Below are positions 8,988 through 16,794 of a stretch of 64,000 nucleotides of DNA, piece by piece. Where the stretch lies: positions 1-64,000 of the forward strand of contig JAJXWW010000157.1 of the NCBI GenBank assembly GCA_021781415.1. The letters are read 5' to 3'. The position numbers were made by a program, and so were the translations under genes. The notes under the pieces were generated by a model, which did not search any database, had not been told where the DNA came from, and saw only the letters and a list, made by a program, of their open reading frames with translations. The stretch is from Planctomycetota bacterium (GTDB lineage Bacteria; Planctomycetota; Planctomycetia; Gemmatales; Gemmataceae). Position 1 is the stretch's first letter, and each line of letters starts with the position of its first letter.

Positions 8988-9932
8988 ATGACACTGCTCT
9001 ACACCGATCCGCTGTTTCTACAACACGACACCGGCGATCATCCCGAAACGGCAAATCGACTGCGTTCGGTGACGGCTCGCTTGGAGAGAGCCGGTCTGCC
9101 CTCGCGCTGTCGTCTCGGCGTATCACAACCGCTGACGACCGAGGCGCTGTCACCCATCCACTCGCGACAGATGATCCGTTCCGTCCAGGAGATGGCGAAG
9201 AGCGGCGGAGGCCGCGTCGATCCAGACACCGTTGTCTCTCCCGACTCGTTCGCGGTGGCCTTGGCCGCGGCGGGGGCGTGCGTGTCCGCTGTCGAGGCCG
9301 TGCTGCGCGGAGACGACGCGAACGCGCTTTGCCTTGTCCGACCGCCCGGCCACCATGCCACACCGACGCGCAGCATGGGCTTTTGCCTCTTCAACAACAT
9401 CGCCTTGGCCGCCCATCGCGCGGTGACGGCTCAGGCACTCGACCGCCTTTTGATCGTCGATTGGGACGTACATCACGGCAACGGCACACAAGACATTTTC
9501 TATTCTGATTCTCGTGTTTTCTTCTTCAGCATCCACCGTTTTGGGATGGGGTTCTATCCCGGCACGGGCGGCGGCGAGGAGACCGGCACGGGTAAAGGAT
9601 TGGGATGGACCGCGAACGTCCCTATTCGCCACGGCACCTCTCGCAAAAATTACCTCGCTGCCTTTCGGAATACCTTGGAGAAGGTAGCCGACAAAATCAG
9701 GCCGCAGCTTGTCCTCGTCAGTGCCGGCTTCGACGCGCACGCACTCGATCCGATTGGCTCGCTCGGACTGGAGGTCGAAGATTTCGAGACGATGACGCAG
9801 ATCGTCCTCGATGTGGCGCGCACCCACTGCAACGGCAAATTGGTGAGTTGTCTGGAAGGAGGATACAACTTGGAGATATTGGCCGAATCGGTCCAGGTTC
9901 ATCTGGAGAACCTCGTAAAAAGTTCACCTTGA
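8988..9932 (+). CDS. Histone deacetylase / acetylpolyamine amidohydrolase family enzyme
   Basis: Zn-dependent amide hydrolase of the arginase/deacetylase fold, 314 residues, full length. Visible active-site elements are 'RPPGHH' (H122-H123, general acid/base pair), 'DWDVHHGNGT' (metal ligands D160 and H162) and 'SAGFDAH' (D249). Bacterial members act on acetylpolyamines, acetoin-utilisation targets or acetyl-lysine; the substrate here cannot be read from sequence. It is cytoplasmic, with no signal peptide. It stands alone between a terminator and the PII gene. Confidence 0.88.
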   Translation: MTLLYTDPLFLQHDTGDHPETANRLRSVTARLERAGLPSRCRLGVSQPLTTEALSPIHSRQMIRSVQEMAKSGGGRVDPDTVVSPDSFAVALAAAGACVSAVEAVLRGDDANALCLVRPPGHHATPTRSMGFCLFNNIALAAHRAVTAQALDRLLIVDWDVHHGNGTQDIFYSDSRVFFFSIHRFGMGFYPGTGGGEETGTGKGLGWTANVPIRHGTSRKNYLAAFRNTLEKVADKIRPQLVLVSAGFDAHALDPIGSLGLEVEDFETMTQIVLDVARTHCNGKLVSCLEGGYNLEILAESVQVHLENLVKSSP

Positions 9933-10090
9933 AGCGCGAGGATGCGTTCGCCCCTCCGCGAAAACGACTCCCACGCGAGACAAATGCCGATGCTTGAAGT
10001 CGCTTCGTCCGTTTCAACCTCGCCGTCGCGGAGTCGATGCGGTAAGATCCACAATACCTCTCCCGCAACTTGGATAGACACGGAACGCGC

Positions 10091-10438
10091 ATGAAACTGA
10101 TTCTCGCCATCATTCAACCCGCGAAGCTGGAAGCGGTAAAGGAAGCGCTCAACAAGGTCGAGGTGTTCCGCCTGACGATCGTTGATGTGCAAGGGTTCGG
10201 TAGACAAAAGGGACACTCGGAAGTCTATCGGGGCCACGAGCTAACGGTAAATCTGCTGCGTAAAGTTCAACTGCAGATCGCCGTCAACGAGGACTTCGTG
10301 GAGCCGACCGTCAATGCCATCATGGAAGCGGGGCGAACCGGACCCGAAGGACGTATTGGCGACGGCAAAATCTTCATTCTGCCGCTAGAGGATTGCGTCC
10401 GCATCCGCACCGGCGAACGCGGCCCGGAAGCGATCTAA
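10091..10438 (+). CDS. glnB: PII-family nitrogen regulatory protein lacking the uridylylation tyrosine
   Basis: 115-residue PII signal protein starting 'MKLILAIIQP'. The frame is open seven codons upstream, but the family start is the ATG at 10091. PII trimers sense ATP/ADP and 2-oxoglutarate and bind targets through the T-loop. The T-loop 'GFGRQKGHSEVYRGHEL' and nucleotide-binding 'GDGKIF' are present, but position 51, the Tyr modified by GlnD in proteobacteria, is Leu, and position 49 is His rather than the Ser phosphorylated in cyanobacteria. A three-residue insertion (TGPEGRIGDG) precedes the C-terminal strand. No ammonium transporter or glutamine synthetase gene adjoins it. Confidence 0.92.
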   Translation: MKLILAIIQPAKLEAVKEALNKVEVFRLTIVDVQGFGRQKGHSEVYRGHELTVNLLRKVQLQIAVNEDFVEPTVNAIMEAGRTGPEGRIGDGKIFILPLEDCVRIRTGERGPEAI

Positions 10439-10518
10439 CGACGCACCCAACCGAAATCGAATAGTTTAGAGATAAAAAATAGATCAATCTCGTTGCGGCC
10501 ACGTTTGAGGAAAATGTC

Positions 10519-10905
10519 ATGCCGTCGGGCTTACTCTTGAGCGACGATCTCCTGTTCGCCAGCCGCATCGTGGGTCAGGCGCGCGCGCTCGCTTTGTCGC
10601 TCCAAACCGCTCGCTCTCTCGACCAGTTCTTCGACATGGCGCATCGTGACTCTCCTTCTTGCGCGATCCTCGATTTGTCGTTTCCTGGACTCGATCTCTC
10701 CTCATTCTTCCAAAGATTGAGTGAGACCGCGACCGCCGTGCGGCGCGTCGTCGCCTACGGTTCGCACGTCGATGTCGAGAGATTGCGTTCGGCACGTGCG
10801 GCCGGATGCGATCCCGTGTTGCCTCGCAGCAAGTTCATCGACGATTTGCCACAATCGTTGCCGCTATGGCTATCGAACGAAGCAGAGAGGAGCATTCGAG
10901 AGTAG
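10519..10905 (+). CDS. Small receiver-like (CheY-fold) protein
   Basis: 128 residues starting at an ATG with a GAGGA ribosome site. The pattern resembles a response-regulator receiver: acidic pair near the N-terminus (LSDD), a 'CAILDLSFPG' segment whose Asp aligns with the phospho-acceptor, 'VVAYGSHVD' in place of the usual Thr/Ser strand, and 'GCDPVLPRSKF' near the conserved Lys position. Several positions are degenerate, so phosphorylation is uncertain. No output domain and no adjacent histidine kinase. It lies between the PII gene and the CRTAC1 lipoprotein gene. Confidence 0.6.
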   Translation: MPSGLLLSDDLLFASRIVGQARALALSLQTARSLDQFFDMAHRDSPSCAILDLSFPGLDLSSFFQRLSETATAVRRVVAYGSHVDVERLRSARAAGCDPVLPRSKFIDDLPQSLPLWLSNEAERSIRE

Positions 10906-10970
10906 TGCCGAACTCTGGCTCATCTCGCGCCTTGAGAGGGTTGGCGAATGAGAACGAAACCGAGTGTGAC

Positions 10971-12779
10971 ATGAAAACGATCGCAATGAGACTTGCTCTG
11001 CTCGGCCTTGCTCTGGGAGCGATCGCAGTTCCGTGTATTGGCGGCTGTCGGTCGCGGTCGAACTTGCCTTCGCCGCCGGAAGAAAAGACGACGAGTCCTA
11101 TCGCTCCACCACTTTTTGAGGATATTACCGGCACTTCGGGTGTCGCTTTCAGGTATCGCAATGGCGAGGAGACGGCAGATCATGTGGCAATTCTCGAATC
11201 GTTGGGCGGAGGTGCCGCGCTGCTCGACTACAACGGCGACCATCTTCTCGACATTTACCTGCCCGGAGGCGGCTTTTATACGGGCGAGGATAAAAAAACC
11301 ATCGCGGGCTACGCCGGAAAGCTCTACAAGAATCTGGGCAAGAATCGCTTTCAAGACGTGACCTTCGAGGTCGGATTGGAGAAGCGGGCGGGCGGACAGT
11401 CTTGGTTCTACACGCACGGCGCGGCAGTCGCCGATTACGACCGCGACGGTTGGCCGGATTTGCTTGTGACCGGATGGGGACACCTCGCCTTGTTTCACAA
11501 CGTCGCCGTGGACGAGAGGAATCCCGCGCGAGGACGCCGATTCGTCGATGTCACCGCGGAGGCCGGGCTGAGTCGAGGTATTGTCTGGGCCACCGGAGCG
11601 GCTTTCGGCGATCTGGATGGCGATGGGTTTCCCGATCTCTACGTCTGTCAATATGTCAATTGGTCGTTCGCCAACAACTTGCACTGTTCCGATGGAAAGA
11701 TACTCGATATTTGTCCTCCGAAAAACTTCGATGGCTTGCCGCACAAAGTATATCGCAATAATGGCAAAGGATGCTTCGTGGATGTGAGTGAAGCGGCGGG
11801 ATTAGTCGAGGCGGGGCGCGATTCGTGCAAAGGTCTGGGCGTCGTAATGGTCGATTTGAACGACGATGGCAAACCAGATATTTATGTCGCCAATGATACG
11901 ACGAGGAAACTTCTCTACATCAACCGCTCGAAACGGGGGGCGATTCGCTTCGAGGAAGTTGGCTCGGCGAGCGGCACGGCCTTCGACGACCGAGGCAACA
12001 CCAACGGCAGCATGGGAGTGGACGCAGCCGATTTCGACGGCAGCGGGAAACCCTGTCTGTGGGTGACAAACTACGAGAACGAGTTGCACGGCCTGTATCG
12101 CAACGCCATGGGGTCGAATCGCATCGCCTTTCAATTTCAAACCAACGTCGTCGGCTTGGCGGAGATGGGTCAAAAGTACGTAGGCTGGGGGACGGCGTTT
12201 CTCGACGCGGATCTCGATGGCTGGGAAGATCTCTTCGTCGCCAACGGCCATGTGATGCGCTTTCAACATTTCGAGGGAGTGACGCGACAACAACCCGCTC
12301 TGCTCTTCCGCAATCTGGGCGGTAGATTCACGGACGTTCGCAGTCAGCTCGGCGAATACGGACGGACGAACCACCTGGCGCGGGGCGCGGCGGTGGGCGA
12401 TCTCGACAACGATGGCCGACCCGATCTCGTGATCTGCCACCAGAACGAGCCGACAGCCGTTCTGCGCGGCATCGGTGGAACGGGAAATCATTGGCTCGGC
12501 GTTCAACTCGTGGGGGCCGCGAACGCCGACGCGGTGGGAACCAGGGCCGAATTGCGGGTCGGCCAGCGCACCCTCACGCGGTTCGTTAAGGGCGGTGGAT
12601 CGTATCTGTCTTCGAGCGATCGCAGGCTGTTGTTTGGCCTAGGCGATGCAACCAAAGTGGATACCTTGACTGTGACCTGGCCCAATCGCGATAAACAAGA
12701 GTTTCACGGTCTTTCAATCGACTGCTACCACCGTATCCAGCAAGGGAAGGCGACAACGGAAGTAATTCTCTCTCCGTAA
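10971..12779 (+). CDS. CRTAC1-type FG-GAP/VCBS lipoprotein with ASPIC/UnbV C-terminus
   Basis: Starting at ATG 10971 ('MKTIAM...') the product has 602 residues; the open frame upstream overlaps the previous gene and is unlikely to be used. A signal peptide ends at a lipobox-like 'CIGGC', suggesting lipid attachment. Calcium-binding-like FG-GAP repeats ('DYNGDHLLDIYLPGGG', 'DLDGDGFPDLYV', 'DLNDDGKPDIYVAND') cover about residues 50-500, and an ASPIC/UnbV domain ('GNHWLGVQLVG...VTWP') the end. The family is a probable seven-bladed extracellular propeller, abundant in planctomycetes; function unknown. Its stop is four bases from the stop of the convergent minus-strand gene. Confidence 0.88.
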   Translation: MKTIAMRLALLGLALGAIAVPCIGGCRSRSNLPSPPEEKTTSPIAPPLFEDITGTSGVAFRYRNGEETADHVAILESLGGGAALLDYNGDHLLDIYLPGGGFYTGEDKKTIAGYAGKLYKNLGKNRFQDVTFEVGLEKRAGGQSWFYTHGAAVADYDRDGWPDLLVTGWGHLALFHNVAVDERNPARGRRFVDVTAEAGLSRGIVWATGAAFGDLDGDGFPDLYVCQYVNWSFANNLHCSDGKILDICPPKNFDGLPHKVYRNNGKGCFVDVSEAAGLVEAGRDSCKGLGVVMVDLNDDGKPDIYVANDTTRKLLYINRSKRGAIRFEEVGSASGTAFDDRGNTNGSMGVDAADFDGSGKPCLWVTNYENELHGLYRNAMGSNRIAFQFQTNVVGLAEMGQKYVGWGTAFLDADLDGWEDLFVANGHVMRFQHFEGVTRQQPALLFRNLGGRFTDVRSQLGEYGRTNHLARGAAVGDLDNDGRPDLVICHQNEPTAVLRGIGGTGNHWLGVQLVGAANADAVGTRAELRVGQRTLTRFVKGGGSYLSSSDRRLLFGLGDATKVDTLTVTWPNRDKQEFHGLSIDCYHRIQQGKATTEVILSP

Positions 12780-12783
12780 TGTC

Positions 12784-13608
12784 TTACGTCCACTGGGCCG
12801 CTTCCTCGCCGTCGAGCCGGAGTGTCAAACATTTGGCGCTGCCGCCGGATTTGATGAACTCATCCAACTCGACCGATCGGGTTGTGTAGCCCATCGATTC
12901 CAAGTCGGACGCCAAATTAGTGCAGCCGGCATTGAGAACGACCGTCTTTCCGACGACCACGGCATTACAGCCAAAGCAGCGAGCTTCCGCTTCGTTGGCC
13001 GCGATCAGGCGCGGAATGTGATTCTCGATCACGCGCCGTCCGTAGGCATCGAACGCTTCGGGATACCACAGTGCCTCGCCCGGAGCGAGCGGGCAGAAAC
13101 AGGTATCGAGGTGATAGAAATAGGCGTTAATCAATTCCAAGGGTAGAACTTGAACCCGCAAAAGGCCGCCGAGGTATTGATGTCCCTGAATGTCGCTGCG
13201 AATACGGTATCCGGCAAAGAGGGCAGGGCCACAGAAGAGCGCATCGCCGGCACCCTCGAAATACATTTCCTCCGGTAGATGCTCGACGCTGAAGCCGCGT
13301 TCGGCAAACCAGGAGTCGAAGTGTGGACTCTCGCGAGCGCGCTCTTCGTGTCGAAAATGCGAACTGAAAAAGCGGTTGCCGTGGATCAAGCCGGCGTTCG
13401 CGGTGAAGACGAGATCGGGCAAACCCTCTTGCGGTTGCAGCAGTTCGACGACGACGCCGAGATCGACGAGCGTATCGCGCAGTTGTTGCCACTGTTGCCG
13501 CGCTCGTTCGCGCGAACTGCCCCGCGCACGATTCATCCAGGGGTTGATCTCGTATTCGATGCCATAATAATCTGGCGGACACATGAGGATACGCGGTTGA
13601 CGCTGCAC
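12784..13608 (-). CDS. Arginine dihydrolase-like guanidino-group hydrolase (ArgZ/AgrE N-terminal type)
   Basis: 274 residues, GTG start with a GAGGAG site. It belongs to the guanidine-modifying pentein fold (DDAH/arginine deiminase/amidinotransferase). Expected catalytic features are present: 'FEGAGD' (E118, D122), 'YHLDTCFCPL' (H166) and 'GGSAKCLTL' (nucleophile C260). The opening 'RILMCPPDYY...INPWM' and 'FTANAGL' with Asn71 closely resemble the cyanobacterial arginine dihydrolase domain of ArgZ/AgrE as I remember it, an enzyme releasing ornithine, CO2 and two NH3 from arginine. The upstream gene on the same strand matches the other half of AgrE, which supports this over dimethylargininase. 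Substrate assignment is an inference. Confidence 0.75.
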   Translation of the reverse strand: MQRQPRILMCPPDYYGIEYEINPWMNRARGSSRERARQQWQQLRDTLVDLGVVVELLQPQEGLPDLVFTANAGLIHGNRFFSSHFRHEERARESPHFDSWFAERGFSVEHLPEEMYFEGAGDALFCGPALFAGYRIRSDIQGHQYLGGLLRVQVLPLELINAYFYHLDTCFCPLAPGEALWYPEAFDAYGRRVIENHIPRLIAANEAEARCFGCNAVVVGKTVVLNAGCTNLASDLESMGYTTRSVELDEFIKSGGSAKCLTLRLDGEEAAQWT

Positions 13609-13669
13609 GATCGTTGATCTCCTCGTCTAGGCGCGCGGCGGGACACGGATGAGAGACTATCCGCAAAGC

Positions 13670-13781
13670 CCTCCTCACCCCTGTACTCAGGGGAGAGGGG
13701 TCGAGGGTGAGGGGCGAGAGTATGCTGAAAAATCACCCCCTCACCCCAGCCCCTCTCCCCCTGAGTACAGGGGGAGAGGGG
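13670..13781. repeat. Dispersed palindromic repeat, copy A
   Basis: Two arms (13670-13718 and 13734-13781) are inverted repeats of each other, and each holds its own short palindrome around CCCCTGTACTCAGGGG / CCCCCTGAGTACAGGGGG flanked by GAGAGGGG and GGTGAGGGG runs. It fills the gap between the two minus-strand arginine-catabolism genes. Related copies lie at 16453-16583 and 20371-20465. It may also act as a transcript-stabilising or terminating structure. Confidence 0.85.
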
Positions 13782-13809
13782 CTTTTAGGACGGCCTCGCA
13801 GTATGGGAC

Positions 13810-15057
13810 TTATTTCTCTCGTTCCAATTCCGCGACCAATGCGCGTAGGAACGGTTCGGCATCGGTGACGACGCCGACCGTTTGAATGCTACCGCGATCG
13901 GTCAACTTCGTTACCGTGGCAGGGTTGATGTCCACGCATGCCACCTTGACCCAGGCCGGCAAGAGGTTGCCCGTGGCGATGGAATGCAACATGGTGGCCA
14001 TCATGAGACAGAAGCCGACCCCGTGAATCATCTCGCGCATCCGCCGTTGGGCTTCGAGAACATCGGTGACGACCTCCGGTAAAGGGCCGTCGTCCCGGAT
14101 GCTGCCCGCCAGCAGAAACGGAATCTCGTGGCGGATGCACTCGTACATAATGCCACTTTTGAGCGAGCCGCGCTCGACGGCTCGGCGTATCCCGCCGATG
14201 CGTCGTATCGTGTTGATAGCCCGCAGATGGTGTTCGTGCCCTTCTTCCATGGGCAGACCGCGATCGAGCGAGATGCCGAGGCTGGTATTAAACAGAGCTT
14301 GCTCGATGTCGTGCGTGGCCAGGGCGTTTCCGGCGAACAACACGTTCAGGTAGCCGCCGCGGATCAGTTTGCAGATGTGTTCGACGCTGCCGGTATGAAC
14401 GATGGCGGGACCGAGGACGGCAAGAATTTTCTCGCCGGCATCCTTGGTGCGTTTCATGGCGGCGGCGATCTCGCGTACCGTAACGCCTTTGGGTTTCTCG
14501 CTGGAGACGGGGCTGGCCATGAACTCGAACAGATTGGACCGCGCCGCCGTCTCGGCTGGGAAGACGCGCAAGCCATCTCTGCCAACGACGATCCGGTCTC
14601 CCAGACGCACCTCCGTCATGGGCACGCAGCGGGCGGCGGACTCTTCGGTATCGACGAGGATGCCGCAGTCCATTTCCTGATCCTCCACATCGATCCATTC
14701 GCCGCTCAATCGGACTTGGGTGCGATAGTTCGTCGTACTGTAGAACTGTTCGGGAAACGCGCCGTCCATATCGGCGGCGACGGTCTGACAGTCGCGAAGA
14801 GCCAGGGGGGCCGCGCCGTGGTCGTGAATGGCATCGAGAATCTCGCGCAGCTTGTCGCCGTTGTCCGCGCGAACTTCGATGCGCGCATGGCTGGCGTCGG
14901 TCTGCCGCTGGCCAATGCGAATGTCCTTGATGACGTAAGAACCGCCGTGCGTGAGGATCTCATCGAGTACCTTGGGCAAAATCAAGGAGTCGATGATATG
15001 CCCCTGAATTTCGACTTCTTCGACGAACCCCTGTTTGCCCGTTGCGTTGTGGGCCAT
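13810..15057 (-). CDS. Ornithine cyclodeaminase-type LOR/SDH protein (TIGR00300, AgrE C-terminal type)
   Basis: 415 residues from an ATG at 15057. It matches the TIGR00300/LOR-SDH family: an N-terminal beta-sheet domain ('GHIIDSLILPKVLDEI') followed by a Rossmann-like NAD-binding region with 'VRLSGEWIDVEDQEMD', 'AVLGPAIVHTGS' and 'NVLFAGNALATHDIE'. In cyanobacterial AgrE this domain converts ornithine to proline and ammonia. It lies upstream of, and in the same direction as, the arginine dihydrolase-like gene, 201 bases apart with repeat copy A between. Together they could take arginine to proline with release of three ammonia. Archaeal homologues are ornithine cyclodeaminases. Confidence 0.8.
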   Translation of the reverse strand: MAHNATGKQGFVEEVEIQGHIIDSLILPKVLDEILTHGGSYVIKDIRIGQRQTDASHARIEVRADNGDKLREILDAIHDHGAAPLALRDCQTVAADMDGAFPEQFYSTTNYRTQVRLSGEWIDVEDQEMDCGILVDTEESAARCVPMTEVRLGDRIVVGRDGLRVFPAETAARSNLFEFMASPVSSEKPKGVTVREIAAAMKRTKDAGEKILAVLGPAIVHTGSVEHICKLIRGGYLNVLFAGNALATHDIEQALFNTSLGISLDRGLPMEEGHEHHLRAINTIRRIGGIRRAVERGSLKSGIMYECIRHEIPFLLAGSIRDDGPLPEVVTDVLEAQRRMREMIHGVGFCLMMATMLHSIATGNLLPAWVKVACVDINPATVTKLTDRGSIQTVGVVTDAEPFLRALVAELEREK

Positions 15058-15251
15058 GACGGCGTCTCCACGTTCGAGGAACGATGCGCGGCCTCGTTGA
15101 CCGCATCTTCATTCTATGAGTCGATGTCGAGGAACGCCGTGTCGGAAGATGAACGCTTCTCGAACTTGATCTTGATTCTTGGCTTTTCACGGAATATACG
15201 CCTCCTCTTGTGGTTGTGGGGAGAGTCCGCGTTGTCGCCGGAGAGGAAGGC

Positions 15252-16355
15252 ATGACGGACAAGCTGAGGAGCGGGGCTAAAGTCGCGCTGTTGATCGTGG
15301 CGGTGTTGGCCGTGCCGCTTCGAGCAATGGCCCAACAAGCGGTGCCGGGCAATGGGGCCGTCCTGCTACCGCCGCGCACCGACGTTCCGCCGCCGCCTCC
15401 GCCGTCCTCCCAAGGACAGCCCGCGCCCTCATCTGGACCATTTGCCCCCTCGCCCCAGTCTTCTCCTTTTGCCACACCCGATGCCGAAGATCCGCTCTAT
15501 CAACCCAGCGATCCCGGAATCAACGGCTGGGGATGGTACGATTTGCCTTCTCTACCGGAGCATCTTTTTTTCGATGTCGAGGTAGACATCCTCAAGCCGC
15601 ACCTGAAGTCGGCACTCTCCAATGCCGTTACTTTTCCCAATGGATCGGAGGTGAACGTGCAGCCTCCGACCACGCAGATGGGATGGACGGCCGCTCCGCG
15701 CGTGGAAGTCGGCTGGTCGATGCCACAAAGCCTCGGCTACTTCGCTCTCAGCTATCGAGGGTTCGCCGATCAAGCGGAGCAAACCGCGACGGCTCCCGGA
15801 GGAGTGAGCTACGGCCTGCGCACGCGCTTGGACCTGAACCAGGTTGCTTTCGACTATGGAACGACGCCCTATTCTTTTTCGCCGCGCTGGTACACCGCCG
15901 GCCGCATCGGCATCGCGGGAGCCGATCTCTTTTTCGACAATCGCGCCGTCAGCCCGTCGCAAACGCAGTCGGCCAGCAACACCTTCTATGGCGCGGGACC
16001 CCACGTTCGACTCGATCTCTGGCGCGACTTCAATCTGTTGCCGGGATTGAGCGTGTTCGCGCAGCCGGATCTCATTGTCATGGTCGGTCAGATTCGCCAA
16101 AATTTCTACGAGCAAAATCTCAATCCCGGAGGTGGAGCCGAACAAGGCTCCTTTCTCCAACGCAAAACGCAGACCGCGCCGGTGTTCACGTTGCGCACCG
16201 GACTGTCGTACACGCCGCGCAATCTGGAACAATGGAAGTTCATGGCCGGTTACGAGTTCGAAGAATGGTGGTTCGTCGGTCAGGTCGATGGACTTAACTC
16301 GCGCGGACAGTTTAGCACCAACGGCGTTTTCCTCCGCGCATACTTCTCGTTCTGA
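15252..16355 (+). CDS. Outer-membrane beta-barrel protein (Lpg1974/BBP7-like)
   Basis: 367 residues from the ATG at 15252, which has a GGAGAGGAAGG site; the frame is open 14 codons upstream. A signal peptide ends at 'AMAQQ', a Pro-rich linker with a run of prolines follows, then about 260 residues of alternating strands rich in aromatic residues. The C-terminal 'YFSF' has the terminal Phe typical of BAM-assembled barrels. It resembles the planctomycete/Legionella pore-forming outer-membrane family (PF05150-like). Supports a Gram-negative-type outer membrane. Transcribed away from the LOR/SDH gene, sharing a 194-base divergent promoter region. Confidence 0.7.
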   Translation: MTDKLRSGAKVALLIVAVLAVPLRAMAQQAVPGNGAVLLPPRTDVPPPPPPSSQGQPAPSSGPFAPSPQSSPFATPDAEDPLYQPSDPGINGWGWYDLPSLPEHLFFDVEVDILKPHLKSALSNAVTFPNGSEVNVQPPTTQMGWTAAPRVEVGWSMPQSLGYFALSYRGFADQAEQTATAPGGVSYGLRTRLDLNQVAFDYGTTPYSFSPRWYTAGRIGIAGADLFFDNRAVSPSQTQSASNTFYGAGPHVRLDLWRDFNLLPGLSVFAQPDLIVMVGQIRQNFYEQNLNPGGGAEQGSFLQRKTQTAPVFTLRTGLSYTPRNLEQWKFMAGYEFEEWWFVGQVDGLNSRGQFSTNGVFLRAYFSF

Positions 16356-16452
16356 GCCTCTCATCGCCCACGAATCCTTTCCTACGTCTCACTCGCAAAC
16401 GCCGGAGTCCCTTCGCGCCGAATCGGATCGATTCAACGGCGAGCCGAGAAGA

Positions 16453-16583
16453 CTCTCTCCCCAATACTCGAGGAAGGTAGTCTTGGGGGTGAGGGCTAAG
16501 AGACGGATGGAGACGCCAAATCCACTCGTTTTCTTCAAATCCCTCACCCCCGACCCCTCTCCCCTGAGAACAGGGTAGAGGGG
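16453..16583. repeat. Dispersed palindromic repeat, copy B (in the 439-base gap 16356-16794)
   Basis: A degenerate version of copy A: the left part (about 16453-16495) and right part (about 16541-16583) are inverted repeats built from CTCTCCCC, a short interrupted palindrome and GGGGGTGAGGG. The right half, CCCTCTCCCCTGAGAACAGGG, is closest to copy A. It lies between the barrel gene and the ATP-grasp gene. Apart from this element and the promoter-like site at 16648, nothing is supported in the gap. Confidence 0.75.
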
Positions 16584-16647
16584 AGTAGCGCTGTACGGGT
16601 AAGGTTCCGGCGACGACTCCCGGAAGGACATCGACCGCGCAACTTCG

Positions 16648-16653
16648 TATAAT
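16648..16653 (+). promoter_or_regulatory. Consensus -10 hexamer upstream of the ATP-grasp operon
   Basis: A perfect TATAAT lies about 140 bases before the chosen ATG of the ATP-grasp gene. No good -35 hexamer stands 16-18 bases upstream. If used, transcription would start near 16660, which argues against the in-frame ATG at 16660 and for the downstream start. Confidence 0.4.
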
Positions 16654-16794
16654 GCCTTTATGCGAATGGATCGATTCGCAGCTCTCTCCCTCCTCTCCCG
16701 AAGAGTCCCGAACGCAACCGTACGAGATACTCGTACGGAGGAGTCGTTCGCCGCGCGCGGCGATCCCTCCGTAACTTTCCCGCGCTCCGTGAAC

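Noticed and set aside
14128-15255. Long plus-strand open frame of 375 codons
   Set aside because: It lies opposite the LOR/SDH gene, which has clear family motifs and a sound start; the plus-strand product has no recognisable pattern.
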